A stretch of 64,000 bases of DNA from Monoplex corrugatus (lineage: Eukaryota > Mollusca > Gastropoda > Littorinimorpha > Ranellidae), in assembly GCA_030674185.1 (NCBI GenBank), contig CM060307.1, positions 48,569,681 to 48,633,680 on the forward strand, given 5' to 3'. The stretch's first letter is position 1, and every line of letters begins with the position of its first letter. Positions 11,001 through 44,408 of this stretch are shown piece by piece. Both the position numbers and the translations under genes were made by a program. The notes beneath the pieces are model-generated. The model saw only the letters and a program-made list of their open reading frames with translations, ran no database searches and was not told where the DNA came from.

Positions 11001-13145
11001 ACGAAGGAGTTTGTCATAACTTTCTTTCATTTTCCTGATGGCGTGCTTCAGCCTTGAATTTTCTTTCTCCTTCTCCTCCTTTCCCTCATCCAATTTAAGC
11101 AGTGTTCGCATCCAATGAACGGTGAAAAAAGCCCCACAATCCTCTCTCTTCCTAAACTGTTCAATGTCTAAAACCACCACATTAGTGACATCTGCTCCTG
11201 ACACAGAAACAGCTTCTTTAGCAAGAAGGATATTCCTCCTCAATCCCAGCTTCTGCAGGACGGGGAAACGAAGTCCAAGTCAAGTTGATTGTCCAGGATC
11301 TTCTGACAGGCAATGTCGTCTGCAGAGGCATCAGCAAGCATCTTCTTGAGACGAGAGATGAGGCCCTTGATGCGATCAGCAGGGTAGCTTATATCAGGGA
11401 AGAGACGTTCAGCAAACCAATGGGTGACCTGTGAAAAAAGAAACTTTTATTAATATCATGAACACATTATCATCAAAAGACACAAAGATCACAAGCGTAG
11501 AAAATTTATTTAAGTTCAGAAACTTTACATTAGTGCAGAAACTTTATATGAAACTTTTATAAATCCTATTTACCCATAATAATAATAATAATAAATATTT
11601 TATTTATATAGCGCAAAATCTTGATAAAATCAAATCTAAGCGCTGAGCGTATACATGCATACATACCTACATACATATGAGCGTATACATGCATACATAC
11701 ATGCATACATACTTACATACATACTTACATACATAAATCTAAGCTGAGCATATACATGCATACATACATACATACATAAATCTAAGCGTATACATACATA
11801 CATACATACATACATACATACATACATACATACGTACGCACATGCATACATAATAATTACAACATTTATACAGCGCAAAATCTCGACAAAATCAAATCCA
11901 AGCGCCTGCATTAATTAAAGAATATTTTTTAGCTTATTGATATATGTTGTCACCATTGTCACAGATTATATGAAAAATCTAATTAATCATTAGAACTGCA
12001 GTGTTAAGCTGAAAAAAGAAAGAAAAGTTAAACGATATGACACTGATTCAACACAAGCCACAATAGATATCACTCAAGCCAAAATATGTGCCGTTCTGCA
12101 AAAGAGTTTACAGTAGTTAACACAGAAAAACAGTTATTTCTTACATCATTGTAGGTCTTGTCTGGTGTTGTCTGGCGTAGTAGCTCCAACTGGAGGAGAA
12201 GCCTGTTTGTCAAGGCAACTTTGGGGGATGTGGTGGTCTACCCTTCTTCCCTGGTACAAAAGAAGCCTTTAGGGCTTCAAAAATGCTGTCTCCTGTAAAA
12301 GAAAGAAAGATTGAAACATGAAATGATTGTCTCCACATTTGACATCCATGTGATAATTAAACAACAGGAAAATGTATCCATTTAAATAAATGACTTAATC
12401 ATTTGATTACTTATTCCCTCTTTCCTATTCCCTATTTCATTGACACACATTTCAAAACTTGCATTATCAGAAACATGTCTTTTTTTTGTCTTTTTTTTTT
12501 TTTTAACTAATACATGTAGGCCTATATTAAAATAAACAAGTTTAGTGATGTCAAAAATCAGGTTCAAACTCAAGTTATCATGTATGTCTAAAGCCTGCCT
12601 GAAAGTTATTTGCAAATTGAAAAGAAATATACAACACATGAATATCATATAAATTCAGTTTATGTGACTTGTATAGCACACTGACACAGAAAGGAGGATT
12701 CTGAAGCCTTTGCATTCTTACCCCGATAGCAGACGATGTTTTGAAACGGGTCACGTGACTAAACCTTTTTAAAATTCCAGCTGCACTCTACAATTTCGTG
12801 CAAAATATTTACCTGAAGTAAGAGTCAAACATGTCTACTAAGCAATAAAAGCATTCATTTTGTGTTTGGAGCTATAAGAATAATTAATTTTGCCAGCGAT
12901 GAGGGAGACCCTCTAGTCCGATGTTACACACTCGAACCAAGTAGAGCTTCTCATCTCAATCGATCGACTTTACTCGGTCGTAACAGAAAATTATAAGCTT
13001 TTATGCCGAAGTTAAGCTACAAATCAATAAAAGAAGAAGTGTACTTACCAACAAGATCATTCAAATTCGGTGGATCAGTCACAGGCTGATGCAAAGTCGA
13101 ATCTTCGCCGATTGGGTCGGTCACAGATACATCGAGTGCAGCCAT
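8083..13145 (-). CDS. Transposase gene: coiled coil + DDE core + Tudor-like tail, 3 exons
   Basis: Exon 1 is 13145-13049 (MAALDVS..., donor GTAAGT), exon 2 is 12292-12145, and exon 3 is 11428-8083. Exon 2 holds a basic GKKGRPP patch like an AT-hook. Exon 3 starts with THWFAERLFPD, then a long heptad-rich coiled coil (about 11,000-10,400). The catalytic half follows: HTDATSR (first Asp, near 10140), MSDRAAV (second Asp), FCNAHFLIGL (C-x-x-H type) and RFNCFFEGAAAV (possible Glu). The last 100 residues (WVAVFYDNNFYVGTV...VKYL) look like a Tudor or SH3-like barrel. The frame is broken three times, each fitting one lost base: in a C run of exon 2 near 12215, near 11265, and near 10250. The D...CxxH layout recalls hAT-like transposases, but the superfamily is unproven. 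Confidence 0.8.
11577..11910. repeat. Duplicated TATAGCGC module around a (CATA)n tract
   Basis: The module AGCGCAAAATCT followed by ACAAAATCAAATC occurs twice (near 11611 and 11872). The copies flank a long imperfect (CATA)n block at 11653-11850. It lies in the second intron of the transposase gene. An (AAT)n stretch at 11577-11595 precedes it. Confidence 0.7.
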
Positions 13146-13949
13146 GTTTTGACGCGTCACTAGGTAAGCGCCCTTCGCTCGAAACTCACTTTGTTTATGT
13201 TCTTCTCGCGGCTCTCTCTACCGGTACAAACCGCACATCGGCTGAATATTTACATGGTTAAAAAGCTGAAATGTTCCTCTCTGTTCACATATAATTTTGG
13301 AAACGATCGATGCTTTGTTTTGAGTTGAAAATCGTCCGAACCGGTTTCAAACCGGGTTTTCAGAACCTATTTTTAGAGCGACCTACTTCATTTAAATATC
13401 ATGTGAACGAGCTGAAAGCGCTCTTTCCATTGGTGTGATTATTTTTACCGTCCAATGGCTGTACGCGTATAGAACGGGATTTAAAACCGCCCGCCTTTTT
13501 AGGTCTCATCGTCTGCCATTTCAGACGTCAAATTCCGAAAGTGATAGACGACATTTTCAAAGTCATCAATCTTCGGTTTTAAAACAAACAGAATAAAACG
13601 AACATGGTAGATGATAAAAAAGATATCAAATGTTTGTTTCATCAAGTTTTTATTCGATTTTATTCACTCACAACCAGTCAATCGATGATTAAAGACAGGC
13701 TAAAATTAGGTCAAATTAACGTAGCGGACAGCCTAAGCGGGGGGCTTTTGGGAACCTAATCATAATTATCATCCTCATTGACATCATTATTGTCGCAGTA
13801 CAAAAACTGTTTGAGCTTCTATGGCCACTAAGGTGGTGTAAAAAATGGGACAAAAAGAAAAGATGAGCTCAAAGGTCACCTCCTGGAGTGCAATGATCCT
13901 GAAAAAAAAGATACATATATCTAAAAAAAAAAAAAAAAATTAAAACAGA

Positions 13950-15092
13950 GTTTTGAAGCTTAGAGATCGAGTGACTGAGCAAGTGAGAAAGAATGTGTAT
14001 ATATGTGTGTGCTGTGTGCGTTCATGTGTGTCCAAATGTATGACTCTTAAGAAAGAAAGAGAAAAGGAGAGATGGGGATGGGGTCAGTGGGGGTAAGATG
14101 CAATGAATTACATTTGCCAAAAACCATAATTCAACTTGTAAGGTTAGGAAGATTTTACGTAAGATCATAGACAATAGCTTTATCGATGTAAGTAATTAAT
14201 TATGCATACCTATAATTACTGTAAACAACATAAGTAAACCTACCGTTGGTGGACATTGTTCCAAGTCTGCCATGCAGGTGACCATGACCCAAAGCTGCTT
14301 TTCCCAAGAAAACTGGATAGGATGGTGGGTTTATTGGCATGGCACACTGTGTTAGCAGCAATGTTTGGTATTGCTGTTGTTAAAGTGCTGATTTTTCTTG
14401 ACAGGGCTTGGCTATTCTGGAAAACGCCTGGAAGCAGAAAAAGCCAACATTGTTACTGCACTGCAGTGTCTAGATTACTTCTTACATACATCTATAAGAT
14501 TTCTGCAGACTCACACAACCACAAACTAACCAAAAATCCAACCAAATTCTCAGATCTCAAGTGATTCACACCAAAATCTAAGCAGAAACTGTCAAAAATA
14601 TGCAGTGGATTACCATGTTACTTCTGATTGACGAGAAAGTGAAATGGGAGAAACATCCCAAATAAAATACAACAGTAATAAAACAAATAAAAACAGAACA
14701 TCAACCAATGTCTTTTGTAAAAATATCAAAACATTGGACAATGAGAATTCCATCTCAATCTCAAAGGTGGGGGGGGGGGGGGGGAGAGAGAGAGAGAGAG
14801 ACAGAGACAGACAGACAGAGGAGCAGAGACAGAGGCAGAGAGACAGAGAAAGACAGAAAGAGAGATAGGGAGAGGGAGCTCAGATATATCATATAGTGAA
14901 CATTTCTGAACGCCAATTCCATTATCAATGCATCATTCAACCGATCATATCAGATTCGATCTTCCTGCCACCTTGCAAACAAGTTCCTATTCAACATAAC
15001 AACAGCCACCAGCACACACTTTGACACGGTAACCGTAATGTCAGTGAGCGAGCGAGCGAGCGGGTGGGCAAGTGAGCGACCGAGCGAAAGAC

Positions 15093-15172
<80 letters not shown>

Positions 15173-15174
15173 TG
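13950..15174. other. No gene seen; low-complexity DNA
   Basis: I find no conserved frame here. The stretch contains a G run joined to (GA)n at 14767-14880, a GAGC-rich patch at 15047-15085 and a (GA)n tract at 15086-15170 that abuts the Harbinger-like element. Confidence 0.7.
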
Positions 15175-15491
15175 TTAGGGTACGTTCATACTGCCACTCA
15201 CGACTGTCGTACGGACAGACAAAAATCGTGCGGGTGGGAAAAACTCCTCATTTTACTTGCGCTGCTGAAGATGTTCATACTGCCACAGACACGCACGCAC
15301 GACCAAAAAAGTTGTGCGTGCTTGCTACACTTCAGTCGTGCATGCGGATGGACAGAAGTCCTGAGGGCGAGGCCAACCCTTCTTTTTTATCACTGGCCAT
15401 CCTCTGCGCGTTCATACTGAAACGCTTCTGTACATGTGTGCAGGTCAAGAGACAATACTGTGCTTAAATTTTCAGTCATTTTTAACAAAAG

Positions 15492-15621
15492 ATGGAAGAC
15501 GAGAAGCTGATTTCCGAAGTCAGGACTCGACCCTTCCTTTGGAACAAGTCTGACAGAAATCATTTCAACAGAGACATGATCGCCGAGGCATGGAACAACA
15601 TTGCAAAAGAAATTGGAGGAG

Positions 15622-15623
<2 letters not shown>
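15492..15623 (+). pseudogene. MADF/Myb-like DNA-binding ORF fragment
   Basis: Forty-four codons starting MEDEKLISEVRTRPFLWN and continuing to AWNNIAKEIG match the opening of a MADF domain. Harbinger elements commonly carry this domain on their second protein, where it binds the element ends. The frame runs straight into the (GT)n repeat, so it is a remnant. Confidence 0.7.
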
Positions 15624-15677
<54 letters not shown>

Positions 15678-15726
15678 ATGCATGCGTGTGTGATTATGTG
15701 TGCTTGCGTGTGTGTATGTGTGTGAT

Positions 15727-15793
<67 letters not shown>
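15624..15793. repeat. (GT)n microsatellite inside the Harbinger-like element
   Basis: There are two GT tracts, about 15624-15675 and 15732-15793, separated by a degenerate CATGCATGCGTG spacer. Confidence 0.95.
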
Positions 15794-15794
<1 letters not shown>

Positions 15795-16401
15795 TGTGTG
15801 CACTGGGCTGGTGTTTGTTCATGAGTATTATGTGTATTTGTGAATGGGTTGTTTGAGTGCATTTGTAAAGCGTGCGTTTATTATAGGTCTGTGGTGCACA
15901 GAAAAACGGCGAGTTGTTCAATGTTTCAGATTTCTTCTCTTCCACCACCACCACAAAATCAGTTTCTGTCGCCTCGTCAGTGCCATGTTTGCCAGAAAAA
16001 TAAGAATGCTAGCCTCCCTTCTTCCTCAAGGACGGAAAACGTGCTGATAAGCATGAACACCTTTTCTCAGGCGTACACGTTTTTTTCCGTCCGCACTACA
16101 GTCGTGAGTGCCAGTATGAACGCAGCCTTACTATTACCAGTACACACAGAACAGAACAGTACAGTTGTGTGACTCGGTTGAGTACCGCTGCTAGATACGC
16201 AGCAGACTACAGTCAGTCACAGTATGATGTGACATACAACAATAGTACCCCCCCCCCCCAAAAAAAAAAAAAAAATCATACGCGCATGAGCACGTTCAAA
16301 GACACATGTTGTGACACACATATATGCAAGCACACACAAACACAAGAATCTGTTCCAAAAGACTTTGCTTACAAGCCAGTCCTCTCCTCAAGGACGCAGC
16401 C

Positions 16402-37874
<21,473 letters not shown>

Positions 37875-38112
37875 CATTAGCTCTACAAAACTGTTTTTTG
37901 AAAACTGTATTCAAGAAACATTTCTACACTGAAATAGGTATGTGTGATTGTACAGATTTTGTAAATGACCAATAGAAAAGAGGAAATATCTGTAAATTAG
38001 TTATGGATAAACCCGAAAAGGAGTGAAAATGTGATGACTGGGCATTTGTTAATGTGAATAGGTAAAGCCAGTCTATAATGTTTTTGTTTTTTTTATGTCC
38101 AAATCCCCATTT

Positions 38113-38118
38113 AATAAA
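38113..38118 (+). promoter_or_regulatory. Candidate MIC60 polyadenylation signal
   Basis: AATAAA lies 239 bases after the MIC60 stop. It is the first canonical signal in the likely 3' untranslated region, and a DIRS relic starts directly after it. Confidence 0.5.
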
Positions 38119-38134
38119 CATACATGTCTTACAA

Positions 38135-39420
38135 CTGCAGCCTTCGCCAGAGGACTCCACCCTTACCAGTGCCTAGACCTCCACCAGAATCCTTCATTCT
38201 GATATGGAGACCAAGAGTCCAATGTGCTGAGATGTGCCGCGTGGGCTCCCCAGCCTTCTGGAGAGGTGTCTGTAAAGAGTTCCTCTTTGAGGGTGGGAGA
38301 ACGCTGGGGATCCCCTGAGAGTTCCAAGCATGATCCAGTCATTGGTTGACAGCTCCTTGGAACCAGGAGTGGATGTCAATGTGGACATCCCAAGATTGGG
38401 AGATCTGCTACCAGCATTGTTGAAGTAACATTGGGAGGGATCACTTGTGGAGGTGGCCTACAAGTATGGCCAAGGGCAGCTGATAGAAAGTGGGCAGTGT
38501 GTCCTTGAGAGGAGGTTCCATATGGGAGTTCGGAGATGTTGGACACTGGTATTGGATAGGTGTACCGACTAATGTATAGTGTTGAAAATCATTACTATGA
38601 ACTGTTGTGCTGGGATCAGATTGGACTTGGTAGTGATGATTCGGAAAGCAAGCTTGTTGCCGAGATTCTGCCGGGTGGACAGATGGGAGGCACATAACTG
38701 GTGACTGGAATTCAGGATGAGCTAGTCATCTATGTAAGGGCAGAAATGAATGCCAAGGCGGTGAGCAACAGTCTTGCATAACGTGGATGAAAACCCAAGG
38801 GGCGAGGGAGAGGCTGAAGGGAAGGGTTTTCAACTAGTAAACCCTGGAGTCCATGTCAAAGCGGAGCCATTTCCTTTCCCATGAATGTACAGTCCCCAGG
38901 GTGCATGGCCTTTGGATGGAAGATGCCATTTCCACCATGAATTTTATGGTCTTGAGGAAGGCTTGGAGAATAGGTATGTTGATGACAGGACACCATCCGC
39001 CAGTGGACTTGGGGATGAGGAAGATTCTGCTGTAGAACCCTGGAGAGGCAGCGTCCGTGATGGGTTCTATGGTGCCTTTCGCTGGTGTAGAGGTGAATTC
39101 CGCCTGTAGCACCGTGAGTTGAACTAGTGAAGGACACGACTGTGATAATCATTGTTGGTCCCAGCGAGGCCTCACTTGAAGTCTGGCCTGCTTTTTGGTG
39201 CCTGAAAGGACCCAGTCTGGTCTGTTGATGTTCAGTGGAGTGAGTCAGGGCGGGTCTTGGAGAGTTGGGCGGATCGAGGGGCCTTAGAAGTGTGGAGTCC
39301 AGATAGCTGACAGGCAGCATGGCATCTGGAATGATATTAGATCGCATGGGGAGATGCATCCTGCAGCAGGCATGTGAACGCAGGATTGAGATGAAGGATC
39401 CAGGCATCCAGGCATTGGTA
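38135..39420 (-). mobile_element. DIRS relic (reverse-transcriptase region)
   Basis: On the minus strand, 39112-38834 reads AKGTIEPITDAASPGFYSRI and FLIPKSTGGWCPV, which align with GATEEVSFAASPGFYGRI and FVVPKTSGGWRPV of the young element. The sequence continues through the catalytic block as degenerate DNA. No frame is intact. Confidence 0.8.
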
Positions 39421-39429
39421 AGAGCGGAG

Positions 39430-41670
39430 TCCTCTGGTGAAGGCTACACTTACAAGATATGGTTATGTGCTATTAAAAGTGCACTTTCATTAAATGTTTC
39501 ATGAATTTGTTGTTCTAATGAGTGTGCAAACTCAGTTTGATTGCATGTTGATTACAGAGTTTTGTCTGAAGTCTTTCCTTTGGTGTGGATATTACTTCAA
39601 TAAGTGAAATAAGGAATTGCCATTGGTGTGGGTGTTTTCTCTGTAAATGTGATATGAAGGGTGCTCACAGAAAGGTAATTAATTCAACAGTGGTCATTTG
39701 CTCCAAACTATTCACAACACTCAGAAGTTTGACAGAAGACTTCAACACTCAAACTATCCATCAGTTTTTGTTGTAATTACTGTGTTGAAAAGTGTTATGC
39801 AAACTGAAACAAAGCAGACATGATCAGACCAAGGAAACTTTCTTGAATAAACAAGATACAGCCGATAGATAATGTGCTTTGTATTTCAGTCATGTTTAAT
39901 CTTTGCTGAAATTGAAGACCACCTTGACTTCGTTTTGCATGTTCCATGTCACTGAGCTTAGAGTGAAAAAAACGTTTTTGCATTAGCAGCCACAAGTATT
40001 ATTGTTGTTGTGATAATCTTACAGTTAGTTACTTTTTGCCGAGTGACATGATTGTGCTGTAGTTGGCAAACATGCATGCAGGGGAATGGATTATTGCATA
40101 AGCAGTTACTTAATGAAATGATGGAGAAACTTGGAAATAATGATCATTTTTGAAAATGACCATTCTTGATCATCTCTAGGAGCTACCCTGGTAATGTTGG
40201 AACTTGAAAGTGTGTGTGACAACCGATTCAGATTGAGAAATGCTTAATTTTGATTTTAATGCATAACAATTCTTTTGAATTTTTTTTCGAACTTTTCATG
40301 ATGTACAGATTGAACAGATTGTAATATTAGGATGATCCTGTCTGAATGTATGCAATTTCATCTTGAATGCTTGAGTGTGAAACTTCTCATTAAAATGGTG
40401 AACTTGGTATTTGTGTTGGAGAATGATGCAATCTTAACTGGCCTGTGTCTCTGGTGTGAATATTAAGAAACCATTGTAGTGGGGGAAATACAACTTGTGC
40501 CAGATTCTGTTCATTGTGTGGTTAATGTTTCCTGTCGAGTCTTTCTCCAGTCCCCTAATCTCCCTATCAGTAACACAGATGTGACAAAAAATTCTTTGCC
40601 AATTCAATGATGGATTTTTACTAAAAGCATTTGGGTTCGTGGAAAACTTAAGTTATTGGCATGCAATGTCGAACTATTCTGCCAGTTTTCTCATGCAATG
40701 TGATCAGTTTTATCTGGGGACACAAGGCACCTTAGCTGGTGCAAAGTGTTGATACAATCGACTGATGACAGGAAGTGGAGGTCCAGGCTCCAGTAATCCA
40801 AGTAATTGTTAGAGTTTTTTTTTAACCCTACCAAGCTCATATCCAGAATTAATAAGCAGTATGTTTGCTCACTAAAAAGACTGAACAAGCATCCAAGATC
40901 GCAGTGCAAAAATGTGTCATCGAAGTGTCGGCATAATTTTCAGACAGTTGTAGCTCTCAGGCTTAGTTGATGTAAGGATGTAATTGTGAAAGGAAGCAAA
41001 AGATACAGATCTGTCACGATGTCTTGGTCAGAAGTAAAGCTCCAGACCCTCATCGTGTAATTCCCAATTTTCACTGTAAAACTTATCCTAGATATGACCC
41101 TGCTCTTGGTAAATTAACTTTAGAATCTTGATGTTGATGGTACACGGGAAGGACACACAAAGGGGTCCTCAATTAGTCTGTGTAATTACTGTTGTTAGTA
41201 GGGGCCTACTAGGTGGTGTCATGTGTATGTTAAAATAACAAGCACCACTAACCTCCATCCTGATGAGTAAGGTTACGCTACATTTTAGTACAGCAAAATA
41301 CAGCATCAAAACCAAACCACACCAGAACAATAAAAAAACAAACAAAAAACTGAGCAGATTCTTTAATTTGTGGATTCAACACTACATACAGAGTCCATGC
41401 CAAATTGTATAACTCAACAAAAAAAAATAGTCTTGACTTCAGTTTTTAAAACATTTCTACTGCCAAGTAAAACATTTAATACCACAACAAAGAGAACATT
41501 TGCATACTTACAGACATGATTACAATCTGTAGAAAATTTAATATGAACATTTTTAAAGGTACAAAGGATGAATTTAATATGAATATTTCAAAGATAAAAA
41601 GGATCATTTTAAAGGTACAAAATGACTCATCTTCTGAAGAATGATTGATGATCAGGCATATCGAACAAGA
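39430..41670. other. No feature recognised; intergenic AT-rich DNA
   Basis: I see no conserved frame, SINE head or terminal repeat. The only structure is a short duplication (AATTTAATATGAA and TTAAAGGTACAAA, twice) at 41535-41625. Confidence 0.6.
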
Positions 41671-41674
41671 TGAT

Positions 41675-41882
41675 TACCACAAACCATATGATTACCACAA
41701 TCAAACCAGTCCTCTCCACTCCCCCCCTCCTAACATGAAAGCACACCGCAGTTATAACCTTGATTACCACAATCAAACTAATCTCTCCACACACACCACA
41801 CAATTATAACTCTGATAACCACAAACAAACCAGTCTCTTCCCACCCCTCAACATGCATGCACACCACACAGTTATAACTCTT
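41675..41882. repeat. Degenerate tandem repeat, about 73 bp x 3
   Basis: Three units share GATTACCACAATCAAACCAG, then a C-rich stretch and CACACCACACAGTTATAACT. Confidence 0.75.
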
Positions 41883-42047
41883 GTTTCTTGCATGAATACT
41901 AAAGAGGGTCAGAGGACACTTTACCCAGAATGCCAAAGCTGTATATCAGTCAGTTCAGGTATAAATTAAATGACAGCATTAAGCACCAACAGCCACTGAA
42001 CTAAACACGCGCTCCATATTGATGATATTGCAATTACTTGGGGATGT

Positions 42048-42232
42048 TACAGCCAAAGTAATTCATAAAAAGAATTATGTCATGAAGATTTGAAAGCAGG
42101 TCTTAAAGATTTGAAAATGGGGGTCATAAAAGATTTTATATTATCTTTTATGATCTCCATTTTCAAATCTTTAAGACCTCTGCTTTCAAATCTTGCATGA
42201 CATAATTCTTTTTATGGATCACTTTGGCTGTA
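42048..42232. repeat. 185-bp fold-back hairpin with 87-bp arms
   Basis: The left arm (TACAGCCAAAGTAATTCATA...) and right arm (...GGATCACTTTGGCTGTA) pair over about 87 bases with few mismatches around an 8-base loop (42135-42142). A fold-back MITE is likely; a structured transcript is possible. Confidence 0.9.
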
Positions 42233-43004
42233 TGGATTTCTGCATGTACTCTTTCTTTTTATACACACCGGATAACTACGATGAAACACAAAATGATCAG
42301 CATTCAATTCTAACATTCAGTCCATCAGAACAAGCCCATCTTCCAGAAACTAAAGAGAGACAGGGTTGTAAGGATGGACCTGATCCTTTCATCCACACAT
42401 CTTAATGAAATTATGAGTATCGGTCCATTTATACTATCAGTACATATGCTGTCTGAAGAAAAATACACAAAAACACTAAGCAAAAACCATGGTGTGTCGC
42501 ACATTAAAAAGGTAACTGGTAACATGGCTGCAAGGGTGACACTTTCAAAATCTGAAAAAACAGAAAATCAGGTAACTGGAAAACTTTTTCGCTTGAAGGC
42601 ACTAGCAGCACAATGGCGAGACGTAAGTGATGTCTGTAGCCTAACAAAGATCGCTGGACCTGTGTTGTCTTCAACGAAAGAGTGCTTCCTCATTTCCGGT
42701 CGTCTGCTACAGTGCTGCTTCGGTCATAATACCACCGATTCAACTGTTTTTTTCCCCAAAACATTTTTTTGTTGGAATAACGAAAATGAAAAAACGGAAT
42801 TTCCGTCTGGGGCCTTGCCGAGAAAACGGATTTCCGTCACCCAGACGGAAGAGTGGCACCCATGTGGCTGTAGTTGTACAAACACTATGAACAATCAAAA
42901 ATAAACAGTCATTAACATGTCTGATCTCGTCATTTTAAACATCCTATGCATGTATGTAGAAGTGCAACAACTATTATGCACCGTAAAAATTAACAATCAT
43001 GTCT

Positions 43005-43168
43005 TTAACCCTTCGATTCCATTATCCTATTCACTAGCATCATGCATCCTCATCAATGATAGCAATGTAAAAACTCAACCCTTTGACTCCCTCACCCTAT
43101 CCACCAGGTTCCTGCAGGAAGGAGTTTTTGCATCAGGTGGACAGAATGTGGGAGTCAAATGGTTTAAG
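43005..43168. mobile_element. Palindromic TTAA MITE, copy 2 (composite)
   Basis: It starts TTAACCCTTCGATTCC. A second start, ACCCTTTGACTCCCTCACCC, lies at 43077, and it ends GGGAGTCAAATGGTTTAA. The core CACCAGGTTCCTGCAGG is palindromic. Confidence 0.65.
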
Positions 43169-43749
43169 TTCTATTAACAATTTGTCTGATCTCACATTTT
43201 ACACAATGTATAGTAGCTTAACAGTATCATGTACTGTGAAAAGTATAAACAGTCATGTCTTTAAGTCCCATTAACAACGTTGTCTGACACTGTACACATG
43301 CATACATATTAGCTGCAATTGAAGATGATAAACTGCAAAAACTTGTTCTCTATTTATGAAAGTCAATGGAATGAATGAATGGTGCAAATCTGTGACATTA
43401 AACATCCACGTATGGACATATGTACATTACAAACTACGCGGGCTTATTTAGTAAGTTATTACTTGTTCAACAACAACCACAACCTTTAAAAAAAAAAAAA
43501 AAAGTCACAACAGAATGATTGGTTTCATTCTGATAATAAGCTACACTGGAAGCAGCATTTTGGAGCCAGAGGTGCCAAGCTTGCTACAGGATATGCTAGG
43601 ACGATCTAATTAAAAAAAACCAAAAAAACCATTGCTTCACCAAGTTGTTCTCAAGAGATGTAACTGGAGGCAAACTGTTCTCAAGATGTAACTAGTGTCA
43701 ACCTATTCTAAGATACATAACTAATACATCGGTGACACACAATTTATTT

Positions 43750-44040
43750 CATTTTTCACATATATAGGATCATCATCATCATCATCAGCAACACTAACAA
43801 CATGATTAAGCTGATAAACCAAAGTGGAGCTCTGATGAACCTAAAAGAATACATCAGATGGTAAATACATTCTATAAAAACAATCATAAAAACAAAAAAT
43901 TTAGAAGCCCATGAAATAAAAGATGTGTTAAAAGAACTCCCAGAGTCATCCATAGAAGAGAGAAACTCTTTAGAAGAATGAATTTGCAGGAAGTGGGATA
44001 TGCATTAAAGAGCATGAAAAATGGAAAGAACCAAGAACAC
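43750..44040 (+). mobile_element. LINE relic, segment upstream of the RT
   Basis: LINQSGALMNLKEYIRW, HEIKDVLKELPESSIEERN and, after a shift, LQEVGYALKSMKNGKNQ match the linker that precedes the RT in RTE/craack-like LINEs (K-NGKSPG type motif). Confidence 0.6.
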
Positions 44041-44044
44041 ATGG

Positions 44045-44320
44045 GTTTGGGGCAGAATTTCAGAGAATCTTTGGAGAAAGCTTATTTATTTGTTTCAGGG
44101 CAGGATTTTACAAAATCTTTTGGAGAAGTTTGGTCTATTTATGCAAAATTTTAGTCTTTCAGAGAAATCTTGATCCATTTGTTTTGGGCAGAATTTCAAA
44201 AAATCTTTTGGAGAAAGCTTGATCCATTTCTTTACGTGCAGAATTTTACAGCCATTTGGAGAAAACTGGATCTATGTGTTCTGGTGCCAGAATTTTACAG
44301 TGTTTTGGAGAAAGTTTGTT
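44045..44320. repeat. Degenerate tandem repeat, about 58 bp x 5
   Basis: Each unit contains CAGAATTTCAAAGAATCTTT or a close variant, then TGGAGAAAGCTTGATCCATT. It begins at the broken end of the LINE relic. Confidence 0.75.
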
Positions 44321-44339
44321 TTAGGGGGCAGATATACTT

Positions 44340-44408
44340 TTAAGGCTAGGTAGGAACTCAGAACCTGCAGGAAGCTGGTGGATAGGGTGAAGGAGTGAAA
44401 GAATTAAG
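44340..44408. mobile_element. Half copy of the palindromic TTAA MITE
   Basis: CCTGCAGGAAGCTGGTGGAT followed by AGGGTGAAGGAGTGAAAGAATTAAG is the right half of the MITE family. The left half is missing. Confidence 0.6.

Larger units (their letters stand above)
7373..13758 (-). mobile_element. 6.4-kb DNA transposon with coiled-coil DDE transposase gene
   Basis: Perfect terminal inverted repeats begin TAGGTTCCCAAAAGCC (7372-7391 and 13739-13758). They are flanked by a direct repeat ATCATAAT at 7365-7372 and 13759-13766, so the target duplication is 8 bp (or 7, as the last T is shared with the terminal repeat). The insertion splits a SINE whose other copies show the empty site. The interior holds one minus-strand gene (13145-8083). 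Eight-base duplications are known for hAT, P, Merlin and Zisupton-like elements. I cannot assign the superfamily from the ends alone. Confidence 0.88.
7029..13935 (+). mobile_element. tRNA-derived SINE, family 1 copy a, split by a DNA transposon
   Basis: The SINE occupies 7029-7372 and 13759-13935. The head has an A box (TGGCGTAGTGGTTAG) and B box (GGGTTCAATTCCC). The body contains GGAAGACTGGGACCACACAG and AATCTTCTGACCAGCAC. The tail has GGCCACTAAGGTGG, AAATGGGACAAA and an A run. Target duplications AAAATTAAAACAGA lie at 7015-7028 and 13936-13949. The same family recurs at 48059-48565 and 57003-57325. Confidence 0.88.
15178..16127. mobile_element. Non-autonomous PIF/Harbinger-like element
   Basis: The left end GGGTACGTTCATACTG with CACTCACGACTGT, and the right end (reverse complement GGCTGCGTTCATACTGGC with CACTCACGACTGT), form imperfect inverted repeats of about 40 bp. 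TTA flanks both sides (15175-15177 and 16128-16130), the 3-bp duplication typical of PIF/Harbinger. Inside is a MADF-like ORF cut by a long (GT)n tract. The end motif GTTCATACTG is repeated internally near 15273 and 15411. Confidence 0.83.

Noticed and set aside
42374..42904. A 176-codon frame downstream of the hairpin.
   Set aside because: No recognisable domain, biased low-complexity content and no splice or homolog support; probably chance.
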